From assembly GCA_009823395.1 (NCBI GenBank), contig CM020518.1, positions 110,001 through 174,000 of the forward strand: a stretch of DNA of 64,000 bases, read 5' to 3'. A model generated the notes under the pieces. It ran no database searches and had not been told where the DNA came from. It saw nothing but the letters and a program-made list of their open reading frames with translations. This stretch comes from Thamnaconus septentrionalis. Its lineage: Eukaryota; Chordata; Actinopteri; Tetraodontiformes; Monacanthidae. A program made the translations under genes and the position numbers. This document shows positions 1-23,607 of this stretch, one piece after another (position 1 is the stretch's first letter; every line of letters begins with the position of its first letter).

Positions 1-228
1 ACGGAGGCCCACTTTTGGACCGCGACCTAGCTGTTGAGAAACACTGTTGTAAAAAAGCTGGCGCTCCAGTGCCTCCCACGATGGCCACTGCATTAATGAA
101 GCTGATTTAATTTTCCATTTGTTTTGCTTCTAAGAGCAAACACATTTTTGCTGCTTATGATAAAAAATAAATAAATATTAAAAGACATAATAATGATGAT
201 GATGAAGTGGCAGCGGATAGTTACAAAC

Positions 229-3200
229 CCTTTGCTTGAGTTTGGTCTTGACTTCCTTGATGCGCATCTTGGCGTGGTCTTTAGCCTGTCCATGAAACAG
301 GAAGTAGTTCAGAGGAAGCTCGATTCGTGTTGGTTGCAGGTTTGTTTCAACCAATGTGCTTACAAGTTTATAAACCGTCTTCATGGCGGGATTGGCCTTG
401 GTCCTGACCGTGTTGAAGATAGCTCCGCCCCCTTTCTGTAAGGAACAAATTGACAACCATTTGGATCAGTCAATCAGTTGCAGTGGCACCAATCCAGCCA
501 GTGCACAGCTGAAGCAGACCTGCTGCTCTTCTCCATCCATCTAGATTTTATCATCAGTATTCTATTCTACTCTATTCTACTCTATTCTATTCTATTCTAT
601 TCTAACGTGCAAACTAGCACACAGAAAGGCCCCAGGAGCCCCGGGGGAATCAAACCCGCAACCTTGCTGCAAGACAGCGCTAAGCTAAGATAACCACTGT
701 GCCACCGCACAGATATCAGACTTAGCTTAGCTCACATCCACATTAGCTCACCTTCATTGTCAGCAGCCACTGGTGGTAGGTCTTGTCACTGCCTGTGGGT
801 TGTTGGGGAAAGACACGACACCATGAAGATGACCTGGGGTCTTGTACATGGACACTTGAGGCTTCATTCAGCAGACAAGAACCAACGTCTCCCTCAGACC
901 AGCAGCTCCACTGTAGCAACAGCTCATGACATCTCACTCAATGCTTTTGGTGGCTGACTGGAAACATTAGCCCATTGAGTCATGACTCAGACAGGAAGTA
1001 GGTCCTTCTAAACCAGGGGTGGGCCAACTGTTTGACTGGTGGGCCACAGTGGGTTCTACAGTGTGCCAGAGGAGCTGGAGCAGCAGCAGATGGATGGAGT
1101 GTTTTGGAGAGCCACCTCATTGTGGCCCACCAGTGTAACAGTTTAGCCCCCCACTGCCTTGGAGGGTCCTGGTAGATTAAAGGTCAGTTTGAGGACTGAA
1201 GCAAGAAGCAACAACTTGTGTTTGGGGTTTTCATGGCTCGTTCTGGTAGAGTCGCGGGACTCCACCGCTCGGCAGGTCACCACATTTATGACACTGATAG
1301 AAGGAATCCATCTCTATTGGAACTGAGAAGCTCTCACTCACCTGTATCCTCACTCAAGTTGATCTCTTCCTCAAACAGATCATTGAATCCCTCCCCCGCA
1401 TTCAGCAGGTCGAGACGGCCGTCGATGAACTGCAGGTAGAAAGAGCCTTCAGGTCAAAGCCACACAGAGGCTGGAGAACCAAGACCACGGAGAACCAAGA
1501 CCACGGAGAACCAAAGGGAGGAGAACGTGGCTTGAGAAGATCTGCGTCTGTACCTGTTTGAAGAGCTGCAGCTGGATGGCGTTCTGGAGGAACTGCTTCA
1601 TGACGCTGGAACGGTGGTTCATGAAAACTTCCTCGTTGAACGTGATTGGCTCCCCCTTAATAAAATTCAGGTAAGCACATCAACCATCAAGACCTTTGAC
1701 ACCGTGATGTTCCTGAAGGCAAAATGGAGCTAATCTTTTCCATGTATTATTATTATCATTGTTTTTCTTCAACAGTATCTTCATCTGACGGACAGAGAAA
1801 TGAAGGCACCGCCACCCATTGGTGTGTGAATGTGTGTGTGAGAGGCCTTATAAGCACTTTGGGCCACCGTGAAGGTGCTGGAAAAAGTGCTGCATCAGTG
1901 CAGAACATTGACCATGGACCATTTCTCCAGTGTGGACCAGTCAGATGTATTTATACTCAGTTGTAGAGAACTCAGAGACAACTTCATGATGAGTCTAACA
2001 GTCAACAGGAGAACCACCAATAAGAAGGAGAGGGGTCACCCGCTGTCGCTGCCACAATAAACCATTTGTAATAACCGTACAGAAATGAAATCACTAAATT
2101 GAAAAGACAAAACCAGTAAGATCATAAAAAGGTGATGAAGACTGGTGTGCGCCACCTACTGACCGACTCGATCTGCAGGGCGTTCCTGTAGCTGCCAAAC
2201 AAGGCGGCCTGACTCTTGAGGAAGGCTCGAGCCACGCCGTCACCCGTCGTGGTTGAAACTTTCTTCAAGCGACTTTTCAAAGATGAAATCTGGAAGACAT
2301 GGAAGCAGAGGAGCCGCTCAACGACGTCCATCTACATCCTGCTGCTCTGGAGGCCCAGTAGGTTCTCCTCTGGTGGTACCAAGAACCTTTGAGACGCCTT
2401 TGGTTGTGATTTAGCGTGGTACAAATAAAAGTTGATTGACTGATGGATTGATGGACTAATGTCTTTCTCTAAAAACACTAAACTCATCAGCTTGTTGTCT
2501 TTCTGTGCTTGTGGCCTAATAAACCTTCCACACCGATGCTGCATGAGCTCCTGGTCCACAGATGGAGCTTAATGCTAATGTTGCTAAAGTGCTGGTCCAA
2601 TGGAGGGATCTCCCGTCAGAAGGAAGTTTCAACTCCCACCACAGGAGAGCTTCAGCCATGTCATGGAGGAGCAGGACATGTAGACCACGTTAGGTACTTC
2701 CACAGTTGAAGGGTCCGACTGGAGCTGTGGCCGCCAGGTTGGTTAGCATTAGCACCTGTCCTGTTGCAAACCACTGTTGGACACCAGGATTGGTGAGGGA
2801 GGTCATCAAGCTGAAGATGTTGAGCTGTTGGTCTTCCCATCTAGATGATGTGAGAAGCTGGGGTTGTCGGAGAAGATCTCAGAGGAGGTTCCAGAAGAGG
2901 TTTGGAGGTTCGGGACAATCTGGTGGTTATGATGCCTTCAAGACACCTCCCCAGGTGAGGGGTCCTGGGCCACTGGGAGGAGATCCTGAGGAAGACTTTG
3001 GCAACGGTGGAGAGAAGACACAGTAACACAGTAGCGTCTCACCACATCACTCGGCAGGCTTTGAAGGTCATCGTACGGTGTTTCCAGAGTGTTTGTGTCC
3101 ACGTTGAGGACGACCACATCATCCAGAGCTAACCGACGAACTCTCTATAGGGGGAGGAGAAGAGCAAGACCGACCAATCACAGCGCTGATGTCAAAGAAA

Positions 3201-3946
3201 AACGCAATTCAGTTGTATATATATATAAGTATATATATATATACTGTATATTGAAAAGATTTACTACTTGTGAAATTTGCAATTTGCAAAAACAAAACTT
3301 GGTGTGGTGAGCAATAGCTGATGAACATTGATTGGCACCTACCTCCATCAGACTGGAATGCACTCCAATGAGAAAAGGCATTGGGGCACTGAGAAAAAGA
3401 CAAATCATTTTTATCATCAGCGCTAACACTACAACTCCCAGAGTGCTCTGCTGGTATCTTGGTGCGTCAATCAGGACAGGATGTAGACTGAAGGATACTG
3501 TTATTATTATGACTTCATTGGTTTATTGTTGTTGTTTTATTTTGAAATGCATTATCAGCCTGTGGAAAAAGAGAGCCGAAGGATTTTTCTTTTATTTATT
3601 TTGATTAGTTTTTTATATGAGATTCAATATATTGTCTAGTATTCATCTTTGCTTTGATCCATATTCAGCTTGTTTGGCTCCATGTAAGATGGTTGACTGA
3701 TCAATATCAATGTTGGACCCATACGTTGACCCAGTTTGACACTTTAACTCACTGAGTGTTTGAGTTGGACTCTGCTGCTGTAACAGAGGCTGAGAAGTGC
3801 AGGACTCACCAGCAGTAGTCCAGCAGGTGTTGAGGGAGGACGGGAATGTAAACGTGTTGCCAGAACATTGGACACAACATGGCAGCAGAACCGTGGACAC
3901 AAGCAGTCAACTGGAGGAAGCACATCACATCATCAGAGAGATCATG

Positions 3947-3985
<39 letters not shown>

Positions 3986-6284
3986 TAATGAGGATCTCCA
4001 GAAACCAAGCAGATGTTCTGCAGTGATGTTTTCACTCACAGTGCTGAGTTTGCTGCAGCAGATGAGGATGCGTCGTTCATACAGCATGCTGGCGTACAGG
4101 TGGAGCATGTTCGTGACGTCCACAGCGACCAGGTACTCGGTCAGGTTCCTCTAGAAGGCCAAAGACAGGAAAACACCGTTAGGCTATTTTTCAGGGCTGA
4201 GTATCACATAAAAACGTGAAACCTTCATGTTTCATAACTTTCACGCTGTAACTCGAAACCTTCATGTTTTTCCGTGAAAATCTTCACGTTTATAACGTGA
4301 AACTTTCACATTTTACGTGATAAGTTGCGGTACTGAACACAAACAAGGGCTCCATTATTTTGGCCAGATCAGCAGATATTAGAGAACAAATGAAATATCA
4401 ACAACAACTCACATTCTCAGGAATGCTGGGAAGCTCCTGTGTATCCGGCACAGTGAAGAAGTAATGCTGGAGATGGACAGAAGAAGACAGAAGACTATAT
4501 TTCAGCTGACCCTGCACTTTTTGTGGAGCCGTGAGGAGAACCTTCAGCCAATGAATGAGTTGCGACTCACTCACCACACCCAGATGAACCGAGACACCAG
4601 GCTCAGGGATTGGAAGGGTGTGTAAGGACACCAGGAGCTCTTTCCATTGGCTCTCCTGACAACATGGACAAGACAAGGAAATCAATACCATCGGACCAAA
4701 TAACAGACAACTCAAACATTAAGCTGGTTCATTTAAAGAGTCTGAACCAGGTGGTGGGCTAAACTTTTGGACTGGTGGGGCCACAATGGGTTCTAAAAAG
4801 GAGGAAACAATCTATCATGGGATAGGGGTAGACAACTTTTGGACTGGTGGGGCCACAATGGGTTCTAAAAAGGAGGAAACAATCTATCATGGGATATGTA
4901 GACAACATGTTGCTTTAATGTCAATGGAAAATGACACAAAGCAAAGCTGCAACCAAATCAGTGTCTTTGCAGCCCCACGGTCTTCAGCTCAACACTGAAA
5001 ACATGGAGGAAATTCAGCTATTTGATGGCTGACTGACTATTGATATCATTTCTTCAAGTTCAGAGGGCCGGATTAAGAAGCTTAACGGGCCACATATGGC
5101 CCCTAGGCCGTAGTTTGCCCATGCCTGATCTCCACAGATGTGGAGGTTCTCGGTCATCCAGGTGGTCTTCAAGTTAGAAGAGGTTCAGTTGGGGCAACAG
5201 GACAGGTTCTTGACATCTTGAAGGCATCAACACTTTTTGTTGAAAAATGCTGAAAAAATCAAAACCTTCGCTAATAGAAGGTACCATCTGCCCTTTAGCC
5301 CCACCTACGTTCACCACCTGGTGGTTCAATACTATGACTCTCCAACACCCTCTTCCCAGAACTGAAAAAGTCGTTAGGACGAAAAGACCCCTAACCCTTC
5401 AAGATGGCAACAAGTCCAGTTGGCCCCAAATGAACCTTCTAGTTGGAGTGTCACCTGGACAAGTACTCACCTGGCCCTTGACGGTGTCATCGGCCACAAT
5501 ATTGAGCAGCTTGTAGAAGACCTCGAACCACGGCAGGTAGCTGTGACAAGGAGCTCGAGGTTAGAAGAAGACTTAGTTTGAACATTTCTGAGATGAAAAC
5601 TCGTTTCATGTTTTCAAACGAGGGTTGAAGTTCTAGAGGGTTCGGTCGAGTGGGTAGGTGGAAGCTCAGAACCAAGATCCATTCATCTCTGCAGCTAGCT
5701 AAGCTAGGCTAGTGTCTTGGCGGTGAGTCAGAGGTAGCTAGGCTAGGCTAGTGTATTGGTGCTAGCTAGGCTGGGCTAGTGTGCTGGAGGCTAGCTAGTT
5801 GAGCTCACCTGACGATGCAGTAGCATGTGTGGCCACTAGGGGACAGGCGGCAGAAGCCGAATCTGTGTTTGCTGTCGACGTCAGTCAACACGAAGGTGAA
5901 GTTCTGAGCCGAGTGGTGGACGGTGGTACTGCAAGGTCAAAAAAGTTTTTCAAGGTCAGTTTGAAACAGACGACCGTATCAACTGGTGGTAACAGACGGT
6001 CTGTGCTTGTACCTGTCCAGGTTGAAGGGGAAGCAGAACTTGGGAAGCGTCTGCAGGAGGTCCTGGAGGCGGAGACACGTTGAAAGAACCTTCATCATTA
6101 TTCATGCAGCTCATGTGCCATCACAACTTCTGACCTCTGACCCTCCCCAAAACAGACCAACACGTTGTAGACATGGACAGCAGCTAAAGCAGCAGCACAA
6201 CTGCCACTACTGCACTCCATCTCTGATTGTACCAAGAAGCTTTGTTTGCTTGTGATTTAACAAGTGTACAAATAAAAGTTGATC

Positions 6285-6331
<47 letters not shown>

Positions 6332-6778
6332 GGATAGATGGATAGATGGATAGATGGATAGATAGATAGATGGATAGATGGACGGATAGACGGATAGACG
6401 GATAGACGGATGGATAGATGGATAGATAGTTAGATACCCACCTGGTCTGTGTAGTCTTCAGGAAACTGCCGTCGCACTTCTGGTCCTGGTCAACGTGGAG
6501 CACAGAGACCACATCAATTATTAGTATTATTATTGAAAGTCTGAAGAACGAGTGGTGCAGTGTGGTTATACTGTGGAGGTCCAGCCGTCAATCAAAGTTC
6601 TCACCAGGAGTGTGGAGGCCGTGGTGGCTGATCTCCACGTACACCTGGAAGGTGGACTCAGGACCGTCCCTGCAACAGAACATGGAACCATCAGCAACTG
6701 CAGCAGAACCACAGGAACTGCAGCAGAACTTCACATCCAGCTGCATGTGGAGAGCCACAGTGGAGGTTGAGCAGACAA

Positions 6779-6812
<34 letters not shown>

Positions 6813-7695
6813 TGTTTGTGTCTATTACCGATATTCACTCAAGTCTTCAGAGTGAATCCAGTTTGTTGTTTTTAATTTCAAAAAGGAATCAGAAGAAGTG
6901 GAAACAGCAACACTGGGAAAACCAAATAAGCGAGCGAGGGGGGAGGGAAGGGGGCAAGAAAGAAAGAAAGAAAGAAAGAAAGAGAGTGTGGTCCAGACAT
7001 GGAACCCTGGCAGCACCGAGGTCCAGATCTTCCAGATTCCAGCCCCAGATGTTGAGCCAGTTCCTCTGCAGGGTTTTGGGTGAATTCTACCTTTTAACAG
7101 GATGGAACCAAAGCAAATTACCGACCAAACTACAGTCAACAGTCCTGGGGATGTTGGTTGGAAGGGCCAATCGCCAGCAGGATCTTGCACTGCACTGCAC
7201 TGCACTGCACTGGGACTGGCTGAAGTCATGTGACAACCACGAAGATGAAGGAGTGAATCGTGGCCTCGTTTTCAACTTTTCCTTTAAATGCCAAGGTCAC
7301 AGCCTGCATCCGAGAAGAAGCAGCAGTGAAGGAGTGAAAGAAGCGGTGTCAGCCACACCTTCTCCTGGAGGAACCTCTTCATCTGCAGCTCGGAGCTACT
7401 GGCTGCCTGACTGTCAGCCAGTCAGTTGTCAACCTGTTTCCACCAGCACAGCCAGGCAAGTGTCAGACCCCCTGACTGATGCAGGCATGACGCTCATTAA
7501 TCATTGATCAGTACAGTCGTCCATCAAGAAAACTCCCACAATTCCATCCATCCACGACAGTCACGTGACTGTCCACCAACTAAACCAGGGACACAAACAA
7601 ACAAAACAACTCGTCCAATGGGAAACAAACAGAGTAGTGGAAAATCAATCCAATACTACACCACTAATACTGCTACTACTACTACCACACTACTA

Positions 7696-7748
<53 letters not shown>

Positions 7749-7967
7749 ATTACACTCATACTACCACCACCACCACCACCACTGCTACTACACCACTACT
7801 ACACTACATAACTACTATTTAATGTCCCGGCCCGTCAGGACCATCAGGCCCTTTTGACAGTGCTGCATCTTCCTCCCTGTCGTCATCATCAAACCAAGCA
7901 ACCAGGCTCGAGGACAGTCGGCGCGCCTCGACACACACTCAGGTTCTTACTTGATGCGGGAGCCCAT
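229..7967 (-). CDS. dennd1a: DENN domain-containing protein 1A (connecdenn 1), 5' part; 3' end beyond the window
   Basis: Exchange factor for Rab35 acting at clathrin-coated vesicles and in endosomal recycling (family knowledge). Eighteen phase-consistent exons give 447 residues covering the uDENN, cDENN and dDENN parts: 7951-7967, 6605-6669, 6442-6479, 6012-6061, 5809-5928, 5471-5540, 4575-4655, 4413-4466, 4040-4150, 3810-3910, 3343-3388, 3043-3144, 2164-2289, 1554-1655, 1342-1429, 752-792, 364-435, 229-285. The start reads MGSRIK, as in vertebrate DENND1A. Recognised blocks include [56 protein letters not shown] and [10 protein letters not shown]. The Pro-rich, clathrin/AP-2-binding C-terminus lies off the left edge. 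The last donor (GTTTGT after 229) is weak. It is divergent from pkn3. Paralog choice (1A rather than 1B or 1C) rests on the LLNAGEGF...EEEIN segment and the 9q-type neighbours. Confidence 0.9.
1014..1150. mobile_element. hAT-type MITE fragment in dennd1a intron 15
   Basis: CCAGGGGTGGGCCAACTGTT and GACTGGTGGGCCACAGTGGG match the left part of the element at 4750-5128. Confidence 0.55.
3424..3765. mobile_element. hAT-like element, truncated copy
   Basis: CACTACAACTCCCAGAGTGC, CAATCAGGACAGGATG and TATCAGCCTGTGGAAAAA match the fuller copy at 60113-60577. The right end is degenerate (GAGTGTTTGAGTTGGACTC). It lies in dennd1a intron 10. Confidence 0.7.
4235..4325. repeat. Cluster of inverted AACGTGAA/TTCACGTT motifs
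   Basis: Several copies of TTCACGTT and AACGTGAA alternate, including the near-palindrome TTCACGTTTATAACGTGAA at about 4283-4301. It lies in dennd1a intron 8; nature unknown. Confidence 0.6.
4750..5128. mobile_element. hAT-type MITE with internal tandem duplication
   Basis: Left end CAGGTGGTGGGCTAAACTTT, right end GGCCGTAGTTTGCCCATGCCTG (inverted relation). Inside, a block of about 50 bases (GGTGGGGCCACAATGGGTTC ... ATCTATCATGGGATA) occurs twice in tandem at about 4775-4824 and 4848-4897. It lies in dennd1a intron 6. Confidence 0.7.
6279..6428. repeat. (GATA/GATG)n microsatellite in dennd1a intron 3
   Basis: About 150 bases of GATA grading into GATGGATA and GACGGATA units. Open frames across it are compositional. 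Confidence 0.95.
7661..7812. repeat. Compound trinucleotide repeat (CTA)n(CTG)n(ACC)n
   Basis: CTA, then about 13 CTG, then ACC/ACT units in dennd1a intron 1, close to the first exon. Confidence 0.9.
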
Positions 7968-8701
7968 TTCCGCTCGCTTTGCGCCTCCGTCGTGTTTTTA
8001 ATAGAATCTAATGCGGCGGTTCGAGTCCAGGCGCTAACTTGCGGAACGCAGGAAACAACGCAACGCAACGCAACGCGCAACTGTTGACGCCCACCGCGGT
8101 GAACTCTGGGACTTGTAGGCCCGCTTCCGCTCAGCGCAGTGGGGCGACCTGGAATGGACAACTACAGCCCCCAGGCTCGCGCTCCACAGCGGTCCCGTGA
8201 CAGGTCACTTCCGGTAGAAGGAGGATATCCGGGAGATGATCGCTGATCAGAGTTTCAACGGGAAAATTCATTTATATTCATTCATTCATTCACTTCTGTA
8301 TTGGAAGAGCTGCCTGCCTTCACAGGGCGCGCCGGTGGAGTCTCGTCTCTCTGCTGCCCTTCAGCAGCAGCTGTGATGATGGCTGATTGGCTGCAGCTGG
8401 CTCCGCCTCCTCCTCCTCCTCCTGCTCCTGGAGGCAGCAGGTGCTGGTCCTGCAGGAAGATACAACAGGAGGAGGTGGGGAGACAGGCAGAGTCAGAGAC
8501 TGAACAGCCCCAGCCAGGGCCATGTCGTGGCACGCAGCGGCTCAAGCCTCGAGCTGCCGTTCATCAGTCAGTCAGTCCACCTTCACACTGATGTCAATAA
8601 TGATGAAGTACCATTGAACAACGAGAAAACTAGAGTAAAAAAAAAAAAAATACAGGTCCTCATTGCCAGGTCCTCCTCTCCTCTCTTGACTTGACCTGGT
8701 A

Positions 8702-8739
<38 letters not shown>

Positions 8740-8759
8740 TATTATTATTATTATTATTT
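8702..8759. repeat. (AAT)n-(ATT)n palindromic microsatellite
   Basis: A run of AAT units turns directly into a run of ATT units, so the whole 58-bp tract is self-complementary with no spacer and can form a long hairpin or cruciform. It lies in the dennd1a/pkn3 intergenic region. Confidence 0.9.
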
Positions 8760-9644
8760 TAAATCGCTCCTGATGTCGTGGACATCAAAAAAATGTTATA
8801 AAAACATTTAATCCATTACAATTGAATCCCACACTGTTTCTCACAACACGGCACAAGTTTGAACAGTGTTTGAAAGATATGATTTATTTTACTTACTGCA
8901 AATGCTTTTTCACTTCAACATGAAGCGACGTTGTTTGAGCACTATGATTTGACACTTGCGGTCTGCAGGATATTTATGAACATTGCTGTTATTGTGCCAA
9001 GGAAACAAAACATATGAGAGACAATTTTTCCCATTCTTTTTCTCTCGGTGCGGAGAGAGGAGCGCTAGCTTATGTTCCAATTCAGTTGCCGTAGTTGAGG
9101 CAAAGCAGTTTGACGGTGAGATTCACGTGTCCGCAGTTCAATCATGAAAAAAGTCAGCCAACAACGGCTGTCACAACCCGATGTGAGTACCTGGCCAAAG
9201 TGAGTCGCGGATATGACGTCATTGCTGCAACTGCCTGGAGAAGCCTTAGAAAAAGAGAAGAAAAGGGAATGCAGTCGTTTTAAAACCTATTTGCATTGAT
9301 TTTCATGCGAACTGCAAACATTTCACCGAGATCACGCGGCCGTCAATGCATCACCTGGATACCTGGGCAGGTGCACGTGGAAGTCGAAGCTGATTGGTTG
9401 CTTCCTGTCGCTCCACCAACCGGTTCGGTCGTGCCCAGACTTGACGTCAGTCGACGTCACGAAGGGCCCGCCAGTCAAACTGCTTTCACACTCCATCCAA
9501 ACTGTTGATCCCAAGAACATCCACCGATGAGGAGCCGCGGGAGGAAGAGCGGGACCAGGCGGTGAAGAAAACAAGCGCCACCGTCGGTGTTTGAAGCGCC
9601 AAACGAAAAGCGACAACTTTTCACTGACTGCGGGGTTTGTGTGT

Positions 9645-9716
9645 CAGTTAGTGGCCAGTTAGTGGTCAGTTAGTGGTTAGTTAGTGGTCAGTTAGTGGTT
9701 AGTTGGTGGTTAGTTC
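9645..9716 (+). repeat. 10-bp tandem repeat upstream of pkn3 ATG
   Basis: Repeats of a TTAGTGGTCAG-like unit with small variants (GGCCAG, GGTTAG) end about 45 bases before the pkn3 start codon, so they probably lie in the 5' UTR or core promoter. Confidence 0.8.
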
Positions 9717-9760
9717 GTGACCTGGACCCCCGGCGCGCGGACCGTCAACTGACAGCAGCC

Positions 9761-21775
<12,015 letters not shown>

Positions 21776-21888
21776 AGGTGGACCACATGCTCCTCTAACG
21801 TCCTGGTGACTGCAACACACTCCACCTCCATCAGAGATGCATCGTGGTTTCTGTCTCCACGATTTCAGATCATTCACAGTCTTTCTAC

Positions 21889-21940
<52 letters not shown>

Positions 21941-21957
21941 TGAACTATTGATGTGTA

Positions 21958-21963
21958 AATAAA
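21958..21963 (+). terminator. Polyadenylation signal of pkn3
   Basis: AATAAA about 180 bases past the stop codon and just after an (ATT)n tract (21887-21937). Confidence 0.6.
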
Positions 21964-23036
21964 AATCCAGAAGGTTCAGCTGCTCAATCTCCAGCCACTA
22001 CACTTGTATCAATGCACTGTCCAGTCAGAATCCCCAACTAGAACTCTTGGGAAGCACATTTATCACACTGTCATTACACTTTAAATGAAGACATGAAATG
22101 TGAATATGAAATGTTAAGTGTACATGATGGAGAATATGAATTCATTAATAGGTCTCATATTAACTCTGATGACTCTTTGAATGAAACCGATTTTATTTGT
22201 GTAAGCACTCATTTCAATGAAAAAAACATCAACAACAAAACACTGCATGACATTATTGCATACAATGCAGAACACAACATTAACTGCTTTCCGTTCACAA
22301 AAAAACAATAAAATGTATTTGGGCCAATTAAAAGTATTGGATACCTCATTAACCATGACAGTTGTACACTTGTCATTATTGCTGCAAGAAAAGCCAAACA
22401 CTGTCGAGCTCATCGTTCACTGGACGCCACTGGTCCACAGCAGTTCATCAGATAACAGTCGGACATTAACTACCAAATGCATTTTCAGATTCAAAGTATT
22501 TTCATTTCTAAATCTATACAGTATAAAATAGATGAAATGTTGTCCATTCCAGTTTAACGTACACTGTGTACACTGTGGTTCCACAAGAAACCGTCACTGT
22601 ACAGAAAAATACTCACTCTTCAGTTGACACAATTTCTAATTGGTCATCGTTTACCTCAAACGCAGTTTCTTTCTTGCTGTTAAAACAAGCAACCTCGTTA
22701 CGCTTCCACGGAATGACTCACAAAGTTGTATAAAAGATGATCATTTAACACTGAAACTGTATGTACACTGGAAACTGTCTTCAGGATCCGACTGTAGCAA
22801 GAAAGGAAGAAAGCTGCTAACCATAGCAGAGGATTGTCCATGCATGTGCTTACAAAGGTTTATGATGGCGTGACACCTGGTCTGTCTTAGGCCAAGTTTG
22901 GGTGCCCAACCTGCTCCAGAAGACCATCGTCAGCTAGACTAAACTATGTAAACAACTGTTGGATACGTCTGCAGTGCTGGTAAGATGCAACCAAAGACCT
23001 TCATTCTGTGGGACAGCAGTATTATGGGAACTTTTT
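21964..23036. other. Intergenic stretch between convergent pkn3 and zdhhc12
   Basis: AT-rich sequence with no recognisable gene. The longest open frame (22093-22311, 72 residues) has no family features and no splice context. The region probably holds the 3' ends of both convergent transcripts. Confidence 0.5.
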
Positions 23037-23490
23037 AAAGGTCCAGTGTCTATTAGTTGGGGATTTTAAAGGAGAAACAGCGATATCTATACATTTCAGA
23101 CTGCAGCGTCTTTCACTCTCCCTCCCCCTCCTGAGCTTGCCAGTGAACTACGGTGGGCTGCACACCCAAACCTGGATACTTGGTCCACCTTCTCCTTCCT
23201 CTTCTTGGCATTCAGCCTAAATACCAAACACGATGCTGTCAGGCAGCTGGATTGTCCACACCAGGCTTCCTTAGAAATATGCTGGTGCAAGATGGCAGCT
23301 AACTGGGAGCACTGGGACTCTTACTGATCTACAAGGGTTCTCATATGAGACCCGATCTAAGGGGAGGAAAACCACATTACTGTTATCGTACTGCCAGTAC
23401 ACACTTTTATCAATATATTTATGGGCAGTATGTTAAGTTTTTACCAATATAAAATCATTAATCAAGACAGATATTCCACTCTGGACCTCT
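23037..23490. mobile_element. MITE copy 1 with aaaggtccag terminal inverted repeats
   Basis: The left end reads AAAGGTCCAGTGT and the right end carries the complementary CACTCTGGACCTCT. The body (GCAGCGTCT..CTCCCTCCCCCTCCTGAG) is shared with 24247-24860, so two copies occur within 2 kb. It has no coding capacity, as expected of a non-autonomous DNA element. The family resembles a MITE common in teleosts; the superfamily was not assigned. Confidence 0.75.
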
Positions 23491-23607
23491 ACAGTCAGGG
23501 GGAGGACAGCAAACCGGGAATTGTCGTGGGAATAACGTTACACAATACAAGCAAATATTACCAGTACATCCTAGTCCAGCAGCAGCAGCAGCAGCAGTGG
23601 TGTGGTC

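Larger units (their letters stand above)
7968..9760. promoter_or_regulatory. Head-to-head promoter region between dennd1a and pkn3
   Basis: The two initiator ATGs face away from each other and are about 1.8 kb apart. The pkn3-proximal part is CpG-containing and carries a consensus CRE (TGACGTCA, 9442-9449) followed two bases later by a second CRE-like site (CGACGTCA, 9452-9459). The segment also holds an (AAT)n/(ATT)n perfect palindrome at 8702-8759 and a 10-bp tandem repeat at 9645-9716 in the presumed pkn3 5' UTR. Transcription start sites cannot be placed from sequence alone; the promoter role is inferred from gene orientation. Confidence 0.55.

Noticed and set aside
3941..3988. Repeated (CAT)n tract considered as a CRISPR-like or functional array
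   Set aside because: A simple microsatellite in dennd1a intron 9; no spacer structure anywhere in the window supports a CRISPR array.
6207..6512. 101-residue minus-strand frame
   Set aside because: Only its first part overlaps the true dennd1a exon 6442-6479, and in the wrong frame; the rest is (GATA)n.
22093..22311. 72-residue plus-strand frame between pkn3 and zdhhc12
   Set aside because: Low-complexity composition, probably 3' UTR sequence.
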